From Mycolicibacterium setense (GTDB taxonomy: Bacteria > Actinomycetota > Actinomycetes > Mycobacteriales > Mycobacteriaceae): 64,000 nucleotides of DNA. Of this stretch, positions 1 through 7,530 are shown piece after piece; the first letter of the stretch is position 1, and each line of letters opens with the position of its first letter. The notes below the pieces were generated by a model, which was not told where the DNA came from, made no database searches, and saw only the letters and a program-made list of their open reading frames with translations. The position numbers and the translations under genes were made by a program. The DNA is taken from assembly GCF_000805385.1 (NCBI RefSeq), contig NZ_JTJW01000008.1:248001-312000 (forward strand). The letters run 5' to 3'.

Positions 1-58
1 ACCCGGTGACCGGCGCGACGTCTCGGGTGGTGGTCTCGGGACCCGCCGGATCAGACAT
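1..58 (-). CDS. possible 5' end of a divergent gene, cut by the window edge
   Basis: Reading leftward from an ATG at 58-56, 19 codons stay open to the window edge and would begin MSDPAGPETTTRDVAPVTG. No Shine-Dalgarno sequence precedes it, and the ATG overlaps the likely -10 element of asnB. In M. tuberculosis the gene divergent from asnB is ctaC, but this peptide has no recognisable ctaC signal sequence. It may simply be open by chance. Confidence 0.22.
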   Translation of the reverse strand, partial: MSDPAGPETTTRDVAPVTG

Positions 59-67
59 ACTGACGCG
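56..67 (+). promoter_or_regulatory. candidate leaderless promoter (-10) of asnB
   Basis: CATACT at 56-61 matches a mycobacterial -10 hexamer in five of six positions. It is followed by six bases and then the GTG start at 68. That spacing would put transcription start on the G of the start codon, giving a leaderless mRNA, which fits the absence of a Shine-Dalgarno sequence. No good -35 element is visible. Confidence 0.45.
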
Positions 68-2062
68 GTGTGCGGACTGCTCGCGTTGGTAACTGCCCCT
101 ACCGAGACCAACCCCGAAACCACCCGGGGTGACCTCTCCCCCGAAGCCGAATCGCGGCTGGTCGACGCGGTGGCGAACGCTTCCCACCTGATGCGTCACC
201 GGGGCCCCGATGAGCCCGGCACCTGGGCTGACGGGGACGGGCACGACGGCACCGTGGTCCTCGGCTTCAACCGGCTGTCGATCATCGACATCGCGCACAG
301 CCATCAGCCGCTGCGATGGGGACCGGCCGAAGCACCGGACCGATACGTGCTCGTGTTCAACGGCGAGATCTACAACTATCTGGAACTGCGGGACGCGCTG
401 CGGTCCGAACATGGTGCGGTATTTCACACCGACGGCGACGGCGAGGCCATCGTCGCGGCCTACCACTACTGGGGCACCGAGGCGCTGAATCGCCTCCGCG
501 GCATGTTCGCTTTCGCGTTGTGGGACACGGTCGAGCGCGAGATGTTCTGCGCCAGGGATCCTTTCGGCATCAAGCCGCTGTTCATGGCGACCGGACCGGG
601 CGGCACAGCAGTGGGCAGCGAGAAGAAGTGCCTGCTCGGCCTGGCCGAGGACGCCGATCTGGCGCTGGGTTTCGACCTCACCATCGACGAGCGTGCCGTG
701 CAGCACTACACGGTGCTGCAGTACGTGCCCGAGCCAGAGACGCTGCACCGGGGCATCCGCCGGCTGGAGTCGGGCAGCTACGCGCGGTTCAAACCCGGCG
801 GCCGCCCCGAGGTGACGCGCTACTTCGTCCCGAAGTTCAACGCGGTGCCGTTCGCCAAGGGTGCCGAGCAGTCCCGCTACGACGAGATCACCGCCGCGCT
901 CGAAGATTCGGTGGCCAAGCACATGCGCGCCGATGTGACGGTCGGCGCGTTCCTGTCCGGGGGTATCGACTCGACGGCCATCGCGGCGCTGGCGATGCGT
1001 CACAATCCGCGGTTGATCACGTTCACCACCGGCTTCGAACGGGAAGGATTCTCCGAGGTCGACGTGGCCGTCGCCTCGGCCGAGGCCATCGGCGCCCGGC
1101 ACGTCGCCAAGGTGGTGAGTGCGGCCGAGTTCGTCGAGGCGCTGCCCGAGATCGTCTGGTACCTGGACGAGCCGGTGGCCGACCCGGCTCTGGTGCCGTT
1201 GTTCTTCATCGCCCGTGAGGCACGCAAACACGTCAAGGTGGTGCTGTCCGGCGAGGGCGCCGACGAGCTGTTCGGCGGCTACACGATCTACCGGGAACCG
1301 TTGTCGCTGCGGCCGTTCGACTATCTGCCGCGGCCGGTGCGTAAGTCGCTGGGAAAGGCGTCGAAGCCGTTGCCGGAGGGCATGCGGGGCAAGAGCCTGC
1401 TGCATCGCGGCTCGCTGACTCTCGAGGAGCGCTACTACGGCAATGCCCGCAGCTTCTCCGACGACCAGTTGCGCGCGGTGCTACCCGGCTTCCGCCCGGG
1501 CTGGACGCACACCGACGTCACCGCCCCGGTGTACGCGGCATCTCAGGGCTGGGATCCGGTGGCGCGCATGCAACACATCGACCTGTTCACCTGGCTGCGC
1601 GGCGACATCCTGGTCAAGGCCGACAAGATGACGATGGCCAACTCACTGGAATTGCGGGTGCCATTCCTGGACCCGGAGGTTTTCGCGGTGGCCTCACGGC
1701 TGCCGGTCGATCAGAAGATCACCCGGTCCACCACGAAGTACGCGTTGCGCCGGGCGCTGGAGCCCGTCGTCCCCGCCCACGTGCTTAACCGGCCGAAGCT
1801 GGGCTTCCCGGTGCCGATCCGGCATTGGCTGCGGGCCGGTGAGCTGATGGACTGGGCCTACGCCATGACGGCGACGTCGCAGGCGGGCGCGTATGTCGAT
1901 CTGGCAGCGGTTCGCACCATGCTCGACGAGCACCGCAACGGCGTCAGCGATCACAGCCGCCGGCTGTGGACGGTCCTGATCTTCATGCTGTGGCATGCGA
2001 TCTTCGTGGAGCACAGCGTGACGCCGCAGATCTCCGAACCGCACTACCCGGTGCAGCTCTAG
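68..2062 (+). CDS. asnB: asparagine synthetase B (glutamine-hydrolysing)
   Basis: Makes asparagine from aspartate, glutamine and ATP in the cytoplasm. The GTG start gives an N-terminal Met-Cys-Gly-Leu, so Cys2 becomes the class II glutamine amidotransferase nucleophile once Met is removed; this fixes the start. The amidotransferase domain (about 1-220) has RGPDEPG and FNGEIYNY. The synthetase domain carries the ATP-pyrophosphatase loop SGGIDS at residues 297-302, then SGEGADELFGGY and a C-terminal block KADKMTMANSLELRVPFLD. The 664-residue length is normal for the actinobacterial form (Rv2201). The gene is monocistronic and convergent with adoK across a long palindrome. A role in amidating cell-envelope substrates is possible but not shown by sequence. 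Confidence 0.93.
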   Translation: MCGLLALVTAPTETNPETTRGDLSPEAESRLVDAVANASHLMRHRGPDEPGTWADGDGHDGTVVLGFNRLSIIDIAHSHQPLRWGPAEAPDRYVLVFNGEIYNYLELRDALRSEHGAVFHTDGDGEAIVAAYHYWGTEALNRLRGMFAFALWDTVEREMFCARDPFGIKPLFMATGPGGTAVGSEKKCLLGLAEDADLALGFDLTIDERAVQHYTVLQYVPEPETLHRGIRRLESGSYARFKPGGRPEVTRYFVPKFNAVPFAKGAEQSRYDEITAALEDSVAKHMRADVTVGAFLSGGIDSTAIAALAMRHNPRLITFTTGFEREGFSEVDVAVASAEAIGARHVAKVVSAAEFVEALPEIVWYLDEPVADPALVPLFFIAREARKHVKVVLSGEGADELFGGYTIYREPLSLRPFDYLPRPVRKSLGKASKPLPEGMRGKSLLHRGSLTLEERYYGNARSFSDDQLRAVLPGFRPGWTHTDVTAPVYAASQGWDPVARMQHIDLFTWLRGDILVKADKMTMANSLELRVPFLDPEVFAVASRLPVDQKITRSTTKYALRRALEPVVPAHVLNRPKLGFPVPIRHWLRAGELMDWAYAMTATSQAGAYVDLAAVRTMLDEHRNGVSDHSRRLWTVLIFMLWHAIFVEHSVTPQISEPHYPVQL

Positions 2063-2065
2063 GCC

Positions 2066-2123
2066 CGAGCAGACGCGAAATCCCCCTATTTCCGTGGAAA
2101 TAGGGGGATTTCGCGTCTGCTCG
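2066..2123. terminator. 28-bp perfect palindrome between convergent asnB and adoK
   Basis: Left arm 2066-2093 and right arm 2096-2123 are exactly complementary over 28 bases with a two-base centre (GT). It begins 4 bases after the asnB stop and ends 5 bases before the adoK stop. The arms hold GCAGACGCGAAATC and a CCCCC/GGGGG block. A bidirectional terminator is the simplest reading. No U-tract follows, so it is not a classical intrinsic terminator. Confidence 0.75.
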
Positions 2124-2128
2124 CCGGG

Positions 2129-3106
2129 CTAGCCGGCCAGGGCCTTGCCGATCTCGGCACCCGCCTCGGCGCCGTAGGCGTCGGACAGGCGCTGCACGGC
2201 CTCGGCCGCGTCCCAGGTCCATTCCTGTGGACCCGTCGCCTCCAGGACGAGCACCGCGACCAGTGAGGCCAGTTGAGCCGAGCGCTCCAGGTTCAATCCG
2301 GCGCTGCGTCCGGTGAGGAAGCCGGCCCGGAATGCGTCGCCGATGCCGGTGGGGTCGGCCTGATGCTTCTCGGGCACGACGTCGACGTGGACGAAGGTGC
2401 CGTCCGAGCTGACCAGGTCGACACCCTTGGCGCCCAGGGTGGTGACGCGCATGTCGATCTGGCTCATCACCTGGGCCTCGCTCCAGCCCGACTTCTGCAG
2501 CAGCAGATCCCACTCGTAGTCGTTGGTGAACAGGTAGGCGGCACCGTTGATGAGCTTGCGGATCTCCTCACCAGAGAGCCGGGCCAGCTGCTGGGAGGGG
2601 TCGGCGGCGAAGGCCAGGCCGAGCTCCCGGCATTCCTCGGTGTGCAGGAACATCGCCTCGGGGTCGTTGGCGCCGATGATCACCAGCTCCGGCTTGCCCA
2701 CCCGGGCCACGAGGTCGGCCAGGGAAATGTTGCGTGCCTCCGACATGGCACCGGGATAGAACGAGGCGATCTGGGCCATGTCCTCGTCGGTGGTGCAGAC
2801 GAAGCGTGCGGTGTAGGCGCTCTCGGAGATCAGCACGTTGCCGCAGTCGACGTTGGCGCCCTCCAACCAGGAGCGGTACTCGGCGAAATCCTGACCCGCG
2901 GCGCCCACCAGCGCGACGTCACCACCGAGGGTGCCGATCGCGAAAGCCATGTTGCCCGCCACGCCCCCGCGGTGGATCACCAGATCGTCGACCAGGAAGC
3001 TCAGCGACACCTTCTGGAGGTGGTCGGCCAGCAGTTGCTCGGAGAATTTGCCCGGGAACCGCATCAGGTGGTCGGTCGCGATGGATCCGGTAACTGCGAT
3101 GGTCAC
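2129..3106 (-). CDS. adoK: adenosine kinase, PfkB family (AdoK/CbhK-like)
   Basis: Phosphorylates adenosine to AMP in purine salvage; related to ribokinases rather than eukaryotic adenosine kinases. The 325-residue protein has the PfkB N-terminal glycine motif (HRGGVAGNMAFAIGTLGG, about 45-62) and the C-terminal signature DPTGIGDAF. Asp257 in that signature is the catalytic base position of M. tuberculosis AdoK (Rv2202c). The GTG start at 3106-3104 lies about 9 bases after AGGGGTG. The gene converges on asnB and diverges from the membrane protein at 3279. Older annotations call this family carbohydrate kinase CbhK; the exact substrate is inferred from orthology. Confidence 0.88.
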   Translation of the reverse strand: MTIAVTGSIATDHLMRFPGKFSEQLLADHLQKVSLSFLVDDLVIHRGGVAGNMAFAIGTLGGDVALVGAAGQDFAEYRSWLEGANVDCGNVLISESAYTARFVCTTDEDMAQIASFYPGAMSEARNISLADLVARVGKPELVIIGANDPEAMFLHTEECRELGLAFAADPSQQLARLSGEEIRKLINGAAYLFTNDYEWDLLLQKSGWSEAQVMSQIDMRVTTLGAKGVDLVSSDGTFVHVDVVPEKHQADPTGIGDAFRAGFLTGRSAGLNLERSAQLASLVAVLVLEATGPQEWTWDAAEAVQRLSDAYGAEAGAEIGKALAG

Positions 3107-3278
3107 GTGGTGTCACCCCTCATTTCGTTAAGTCGGCTACATAACAGTACCCGCGCGGACTGTCAGCGGTCTGCGCGCACAGTCGCACATCGCGGGTTGC
3201 GCTAACCTGCGTATAACCGTATTCCCGGTCACCGTAGACGGCTGACCGACCTCCAGATCACGCGGGGAGCGCCAATTA

Positions 3279-3905
3279 ATGACTGGTTCTTACCAGTACC
3301 CCGAGCAGACTCCGCCTCAGCAATATCCCGAGCAGGTGTCGCACACGCCGTCCGCGTATCCCGGGACGCTTCCGCCCCCGGTGCCGTACCCGACACGGCG
3401 GCGCTGGCCGAAGATCCTGGCGGGCGTGCTGGTGGTGGCGGCGCTCGCGGGTGTGTTGACCGCGGTGCTGGTCACCGGGCGCCGCGGTCCGTCCGCGCCA
3501 GTGGTGGTCTCCGACGCCCGCGCCCAGGCCGCGATCCAGGAATACCTCGACGCGCTGCTGGACGGGGACGGCGAAACCGTCGCACGGCACACACTGTGCG
3601 GGTTGTACGACGGGGTGAAGGACCGCCAGGCCGATCTCGCGGTGGCGGGCCTGGCCAGCGACGCGTTCCGAAAGCAGTTCAGCAAGGTCGAGGTGACGGG
3701 CATCGACGCGAATGTGCCGTGGTCCACCACGCAGGCTCAGTTGCTGTTCACCATGCGGGTCGCACCTGCCGGCGGGTCCGCACGCGGACAGCGCACCGTC
3801 GATGAGGAACAACAGGGCGTCGCACAGCTTCTGGTGAAGAGAGACGGGAAGAGCGAGCAGATTCTGGTGTGCTCGTACGTGCTGCGCACCGGCGGTCAGT
3901 ACTGA
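3279..3905 (+). CDS. conserved mycobacterial membrane protein (Rv2203-like)
   Basis: A 208-residue protein of unknown function. It has a cytoplasmic Pro/Gln/Tyr-rich tail (about 1-38), a basic RRRWPK stop, one transmembrane helix (about 44-66, LAGVLVVAALAGVLTAVLV), and an extracytoplasmic domain with two cysteines (CGLYDGV and LVCSYV). The fold of the outer domain recalls small DUF4878/NTF2-like lipid-facing domains, but I cannot assign it. The start follows GGGGAG at good spacing. It stands alone between divergent adoK and the convergent Fe-S carrier gene. Position and topology match Rv2203 of M. tuberculosis. Confidence 0.75.
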   Translation: MTGSYQYPEQTPPQQYPEQVSHTPSAYPGTLPPPVPYPTRRRWPKILAGVLVVAALAGVLTAVLVTGRRGPSAPVVVSDARAQAAIQEYLDALLDGDGETVARHTLCGLYDGVKDRQADLAVAGLASDAFRKQFSKVEVTGIDANVPWSTTQAQLLFTMRVAPAGGSARGQRTVDEEQQGVAQLLVKRDGKSEQILVCSYVLRTGGQY

Positions 3906-3910
3906 CCGCC
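3891..3910. terminator. 20-bp perfect palindrome over the stop codon
   Basis: GGCGGTCAGTACTGACCGCC is fully self-complementary and includes the TGA stop at 3903-3905. A further GGTCAGC follows at 3914-3920. It sits between convergent genes and may act as a short bidirectional terminator. There is no U-tract. Confidence 0.45.
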
Positions 3911-3925
3911 GACGGTCAGCTCACG

Positions 3926-4282
3926 TCAGTTGAAGGAGTCGCCGCAGGCGCAGGAGCCGGTGGCGTTCGGATTGTCGATCGTGAAGCCCTGCTTCTCGAT
4001 GGAGTCCACGAAGTCGATGGTGGCGCCCTGCACATACGGCGCGCTCATCCGGTCCACGACCAGCTTCACGCCGCCGAACTCGGCGGTGAGGTCGCCGTCG
4101 AGGGCACGGTCGTCGAAGAACAGGTTGTAGCGCAGGCCGGCGCAGCCACCGGGCTGAACCGCGATGCGCAGCGCGAGGTCGTCGCGACCTTCCTGGTCCA
4201 GCAGCGCCTTCGCCTTCGTCGCCGCAGCGTCGGACAGGGTCACACCGTGGGTTTCGGTGGTGGTGGCGTCCTGAACAGTCAT
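3926..4282 (-). CDS. HesB/IscA/ErpA-type iron-sulfur cluster carrier
   Basis: A-type carrier that receives Fe-S clusters from the SUF scaffold and passes them to apo-enzymes. The 118-residue protein has the three invariant cysteines: Cys47 in PGGCAGLRY and Cys111/Cys113 in the C-terminal GSCACGDSF. An upstream in-frame ATG exists, but the ATG at 4282 has GGGAGAG just before it and gives the usual MTVQ N-terminus of the Rv2204c family. Its cluster clients plausibly include LipA, encoded later in the window, though nothing here proves it. The gene is monocistronic and convergent with the Rv2203-like gene. Confidence 0.9.
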   Translation of the reverse strand: MTVQDATTTETHGVTLSDAAATKAKALLDQEGRDDLALRIAVQPGGCAGLRYNLFFDDRALDGDLTAEFGGVKLVVDRMSAPYVQGATIDFVDSIEKQGFTIDNPNATGSCACGDSFN

Positions 4283-4464
4283 AGCTCTCCCTAAAGCATC
4301 CCTGGGCATCACTGATGCCGGTACAGCTGAAGTACATAGGAAACGCGTGGACGTGCCCGCGCGTCTACTACCTCAACGGTACCTTGTTCGGCCGCTATTC
4401 CCGACTTATCCACAGGCCGGGGCATGTGGCCAGGCCATCTGCGGCGGGCAGTAACCTGGCTGGC

Positions 4465-5169
4465 GTGAAGCTGCTGGGCCGTAAGAAGGACAACGAAGGC
4501 GAACCCGCCGTGACCGACCAGGTCACGAATGCCGACGGGGGCGCCGGGTCAAGTTCTGCCGAATCGACGCCGGCAGGCGGTACGCCCTCGGCCACCGCGC
4601 CCAAGGGCAGGCCGACCCCCAAACGCAGCGAGGCCGCCAAGCGGCGCGGACCCGTCGCCCCCGCGCCGCTGACCGCCGCCGAGGCCCGGCAACGCCGCAA
4701 GGAGCTGCGCGGGCCCAAGCTGTCCAAGGAAGAGCGCAAGATCGAGCGGCTCAGCCGTCGCGCCGACATGGCCGACCGCCGCGAGAAGATGATGGCCGGC
4801 GACGAGTCCTATCTGCTGCCGCGTGACAAGGGGCCGGTGCGCCGCTATGTCCGCGACGTCGTCGACTCCCGCCGCAACGTGCTGGGCCTGTTCATGCCCG
4901 CGGCGCTGGCGATGATCTTCTTCATGCTCGCGCTGCCGTCGCTGAAGTTCCAGCAGATCCTGTCCTACGCGATGCTGATCCTGGTGGTCATCATGATGAT
5001 CGACGGGTTGATCGTCGGCCGCAAGGTGAACCGCATGGTTGACGAGAAGTTCCCCGGAAACACCGAAAGCGGTTGGAAACTCGGGCTTTACGCGGCCAGC
5101 CGGGCGTCGCAGCTGCGCCGTATGCGCGCTCCGCGGCCGATGGTCAACCGCGGCGACAAGCTCTCTTGA
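4465..5169 (+). CDS. DUF3043 integral membrane protein (Rv2206-like)
   Basis: A 234-residue protein of unknown function. The N-terminal half is hydrophilic and basic, rich in Ala, Pro, Lys and Arg, with a likely coiled stretch around LSKEERKIERLSRRADMADRR. Two closely spaced transmembrane helices follow (FMPAALAMIFFMLALPSL and ILSYAMLILVVIMMIDGLIV), then a basic C-terminus. The GTG at 4465 is chosen over an upstream in-frame ATG at 4315 because the family begins with VKLLGRKK and the longer form would add about 50 atypical residues. It ends 23 bases before cobU and may share a transcript with it. Confidence 0.78.
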   Translation: MKLLGRKKDNEGEPAVTDQVTNADGGAGSSSAESTPAGGTPSATAPKGRPTPKRSEAAKRRGPVAPAPLTAAEARQRRKELRGPKLSKEERKIERLSRRADMADRREKMMAGDESYLLPRDKGPVRRYVRDVVDSRRNVLGLFMPAALAMIFFMLALPSLKFQQILSYAMLILVVIMMIDGLIVGRKVNRMVDEKFPGNTESGWKLGLYAASRASQLRRMRAPRPMVNRGDKLS

Positions 5170-5192
5170 TGCCATTTCAGGCGGTCTGACGG

Positions 5193-5726
5193 GTGCGCAC
5201 ACTGGTGCTCGGCGGGATCCGCTCCGGCAAGTCCCGGTGGGCCGAGGAGGCCGTGACACGCGGTGCCGGGGACCGCGCGCCGGTGCGTTATCTGGCCACC
5301 GGCCCCGCCACCGACGGTGATCCGGCGTGGGCCGCTCGGGTCGGCGCCCACCAGGCCCGTCGCCCGGCGCACTGGCGCACTGTGGAGACGGCCGACCTGG
5401 CCACCGACCTGGGCGCTGACCCGGCCACCGCAACGCTCGTCGACGACATCGGTGGCTGGCTGACCGCGACCATGGACAGGCTCGACGCCTGGACCGGTGC
5501 CTCGGTGAGCCCTGCAGTCGACGCACTCGTGCGGGCGGTGGACGCGTTCACCGCTCCCCTGGTCCTGGTGAGCCCCGAGGTGGGGCTGACCGTGGTGCCC
5601 GCCACCGAGGCAGGACGCCGGTTCGCCGACAAGCTGGGCACGGTCAACCAGCGCCTGGCCGCGGTGTGCGATCACGTGGTGCTGGTGGTGGCGGGCCAAC
5701 CGCTCACGGTGAAGGAGCCGTCATGA
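5193..5726 (+). CDS. cobU: adenosylcobinamide kinase / adenosylcobinamide-phosphate guanylyltransferase
   Basis: Phosphorylates adenosylcobinamide and then attaches GMP, the first steps of nucleotide-loop assembly in vitamin B12 synthesis. The N-terminus carries the P-loop LGGIRSGKS (about residues 4-12). The block RVGAHQARRPAHW has the histidine expected to carry GMP. At 177 residues it is of normal size. The GTG start at 5193 follows the DUF3043 gene closely. Its TGA overlaps the ATG of cobT (ATGA at 5723-5726), which suggests translational coupling. It is the first gene of a cobU-cobT-cobS operon. Confidence 0.92.
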   Translation: MRTLVLGGIRSGKSRWAEEAVTRGAGDRAPVRYLATGPATDGDPAWAARVGAHQARRPAHWRTVETADLATDLGADPATATLVDDIGGWLTATMDRLDAWTGASVSPAVDALVRAVDAFTAPLVLVSPEVGLTVVPATEAGRRFADKLGTVNQRLAAVCDHVVLVVAGQPLTVKEPS

Positions 5727-6790
5727 CCGAATTCGATGCGGCCTTCCCGCCCGTCATCGCACCGGACGCGGACGTCGCGGCAGAGGCGCGGGCCCGTCAG
5801 TCCCGGCTCACCAAGCCGCCGGGCTCGCTGGGCCGGCTCGAGGAGCTCTCGATCTGGGCGGCCTCCTGCCAGGGCGTATGCCCGCCGCGGCCCCTCACCC
5901 GGGCCCGCGTGGTGGTCTTCGCCGCGGACCACGGGGTGACAGCCGCGGGGGTGTCGGCGTTCCCGTCCGCGGTGACCGGCCAGATGGTGGCCAATTTCGA
6001 TGCCGGTGGCGCCGCGATCAACGTGCTGGCCGAGGTGGCCGGGGCCACCGTGCGGGTCGCCGATGTCGCCGTCGACTGCGACGAGCCGGCCTCCCCCTCG
6101 ATCGGCGCCCACAAGGTGCGCCGCGGTTCGGGCAACATCGCGATCGAGGACGCCCTCAGTGCCGAGGAGGCGATGACCGCCGTCGCGGCGGGGCGCCAGA
6201 TCGCCGACGACGAGGTCGACGCCGGTGCCGATCTGCTCATCGCCGGCGACATGGGGATCGGAAACACCACGGCGGCAACGACTTTGGTGGCAGCTCTGAC
6301 CGGTGCCGAACCTGTCGCCGTGGTGGGCCGTGGCACCGGCATCGACGACCAGGGCTGGATGCGCAAGGCCGGCGCGGTGCGTGACGCGCTGTACCGGGCG
6401 CGCTCGGTGACCCGTCAGCCGCTGGGCCTGTTGCGCGTGTGCGGCGGCGCCGATCTGGCCGCCATGGCCGGATTCCTGGCGCAGGCAGCCGTGCGACGTA
6501 CGCCGGTGCTGCTGGACGGCTTGGTCGTGACCGCCGCGGCCCTGGTGGCCGAGGAGTTCGCCCCTGGTGCGCGGGCCTGGTGGCAGGCCGGCCATCGTTC
6601 GACCGAGCCGGCCCACAGCCTGGCACTGTCGCATCTGGGACTGGAGCCGATCATCGATCTCGGCATGCGTCTGGGTGAGGGCACCGGTGCCGCGGTGGCA
6701 TTGCCGATCGTGCGTGCCGCCATCGCCACCCTGGCCTCGATGGCCACCTTCGCTGAAGCCGCAGTGGCCGGACCGCCCGAATCGACATGA
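5723..6790 (+). CDS. cobT: nicotinate-nucleotide-dimethylbenzimidazole phosphoribosyltransferase
   Basis: Transfers phosphoribose from nicotinate mononucleotide to 5,6-dimethylbenzimidazole, making the lower-ligand nucleotide of cobalamin. The 355-residue protein shows family blocks KPPGSLGRLEEL near the N-terminus, VVFAADHGVTAAGVSAFP, DMGIGNTTAAT and, near the C-terminus, MRLGEGTGAAVALP, whose Glu is the catalytic base. The ATG at 5723 overlaps the cobU stop and is preferred to longer in-frame starts. Its own TGA overlaps the cobS ATG (6787-6790). Confidence 0.94.
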   Translation: MTEFDAAFPPVIAPDADVAAEARARQSRLTKPPGSLGRLEELSIWAASCQGVCPPRPLTRARVVVFAADHGVTAAGVSAFPSAVTGQMVANFDAGGAAINVLAEVAGATVRVADVAVDCDEPASPSIGAHKVRRGSGNIAIEDALSAEEAMTAVAAGRQIADDEVDAGADLLIAGDMGIGNTTAATTLVAALTGAEPVAVVGRGTGIDDQGWMRKAGAVRDALYRARSVTRQPLGLLRVCGGADLAAMAGFLAQAAVRRTPVLLDGLVVTAAALVAEEFAPGARAWWQAGHRSTEPAHSLALSHLGLEPIIDLGMRLGEGTGAAVALPIVRAAIATLASMATFAEAAVAGPPEST

Positions 6791-7530
6791 CCTTCCCACG
6801 CGGTGGAATGTCCGCACTCGGCGGAGCCTTCGCGTTCGGCACGGTGCTGCCGATCCGTTGCTCGGCCCGGGTCGGCCGCGGCGCGCTGACGGCGCTGCCG
6901 GTGGTCGGCCTGGCGCTCGGCGCGCTAGCGGCCGCGGTGGTGGCCGGTGGCCAATGGGCGTTCGGCCCGGGCAGTGCACTACCCGGTCTGCTGGCGGTCG
7001 CCGCTCTCCTGCTGGCCACCCGCGGGCTGCACATCGACGGGTTCTGCGACACCGTCGACGGTCTGGGTTGTTACGGCCCTCCGGAGCGGGCACTGGCGGT
7101 GATGCGCGACGGCTCGGCCGGACCCTTCGGCGTCGCCGCTGTGATCGTCGTGATCGGTTGTCAGACAATCACATTCGCTCACCTCAACGCTGTGTCCATC
7201 GTCGTCGCGGTCGCCGTGGGCCGGGTCGCGGCGGTGGCGGCCTGCCGACGTTCGGTGCCTGCGGCGACGGGCAGCTCACTGGGTGGCGCCGTGGCGGGCA
7301 CGCAGCCGGTCACCGTGGTGGTGGCCTGGGTGATCGCTGTCGCCGCACTGGCCGCATGGGCCAACCCCAGGATGTGGCAGGGACCCGTCGTCGTGCTGGT
7401 CGCGGTGGGCTGTTCGGTGCTGCTCGTGGCGCATTGCGTGCGCCGGTTCGGCGGCATCACCGGCGACGTGCTCGGTGCGGCTGTCGAGGTGACGACGACG
7501 TTGGCGGCGCTGGGTCTGGCAGTCGGCTAG
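6787..7530 (+). CDS. cobS: adenosylcobinamide-GDP ribazoletransferase (cobalamin synthase)
   Basis: Integral-membrane enzyme joining adenosylcobinamide-GDP to alpha-ribazole, the last condensation in B12 assembly. The 247 residues form several hydrophobic helices, with the conserved acidic loop LHIDGFCDTVDGLG (about 79-92) that binds metal and GDP. The ATG overlaps cobT by four bases. Its stop shares the palindrome CTAG (7527-7530) with the stop of convergent ilvE. A phosphatase/RNase H fusion and cobC- and cobD-type genes near 44-51 kb complete other late steps. Confidence 0.92.
   Translation: MTFPRGGMSALGGAFAFGTVLPIRCSARVGRGALTALPVVGLALGALAAAVVAGGQWAFGPGSALPGLLAVAALLLATRGLHIDGFCDTVDGLGCYGPPERALAVMRDGSAGPFGVAAVIVVIGCQTITFAHLNAVSIVVAVAVGRVAAVAACRRSVPAATGSSLGGAVAGTQPVTVVVAWVIAVAALAAWANPRMWQGPVVVLVAVGCSVLLVAHCVRRFGGITGDVLGAAVEVTTTLAALGLAVG

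Noticed and set aside
3197..3217. Promoter with TTGCGC and TATAAC before the Rv2203-like gene
   Set aside because: The spacer between the hexamers is only nine bases, too short for a sigma-A promoter; TATAAC alone may still be a -10.
4315..4464. Upstream in-frame ATG for the DUF3043 gene
   Set aside because: It lies close to the divergent Fe-S carrier start and would add about 50 atypical residues.
5170..5192. Cobalamin riboswitch before cobU
   Set aside because: The gap is only 23 bases and no B12-box sequence is visible upstream within the DUF3043 gene.
5672..7168. 498-codon open frame on the minus strand opposite cobT/cobS
   Set aside because: It is antisense to two clear cobalamin genes, is dominated by Arg/His/Gly/Pro typical of GC-rich complementary frames, and shows no domain.
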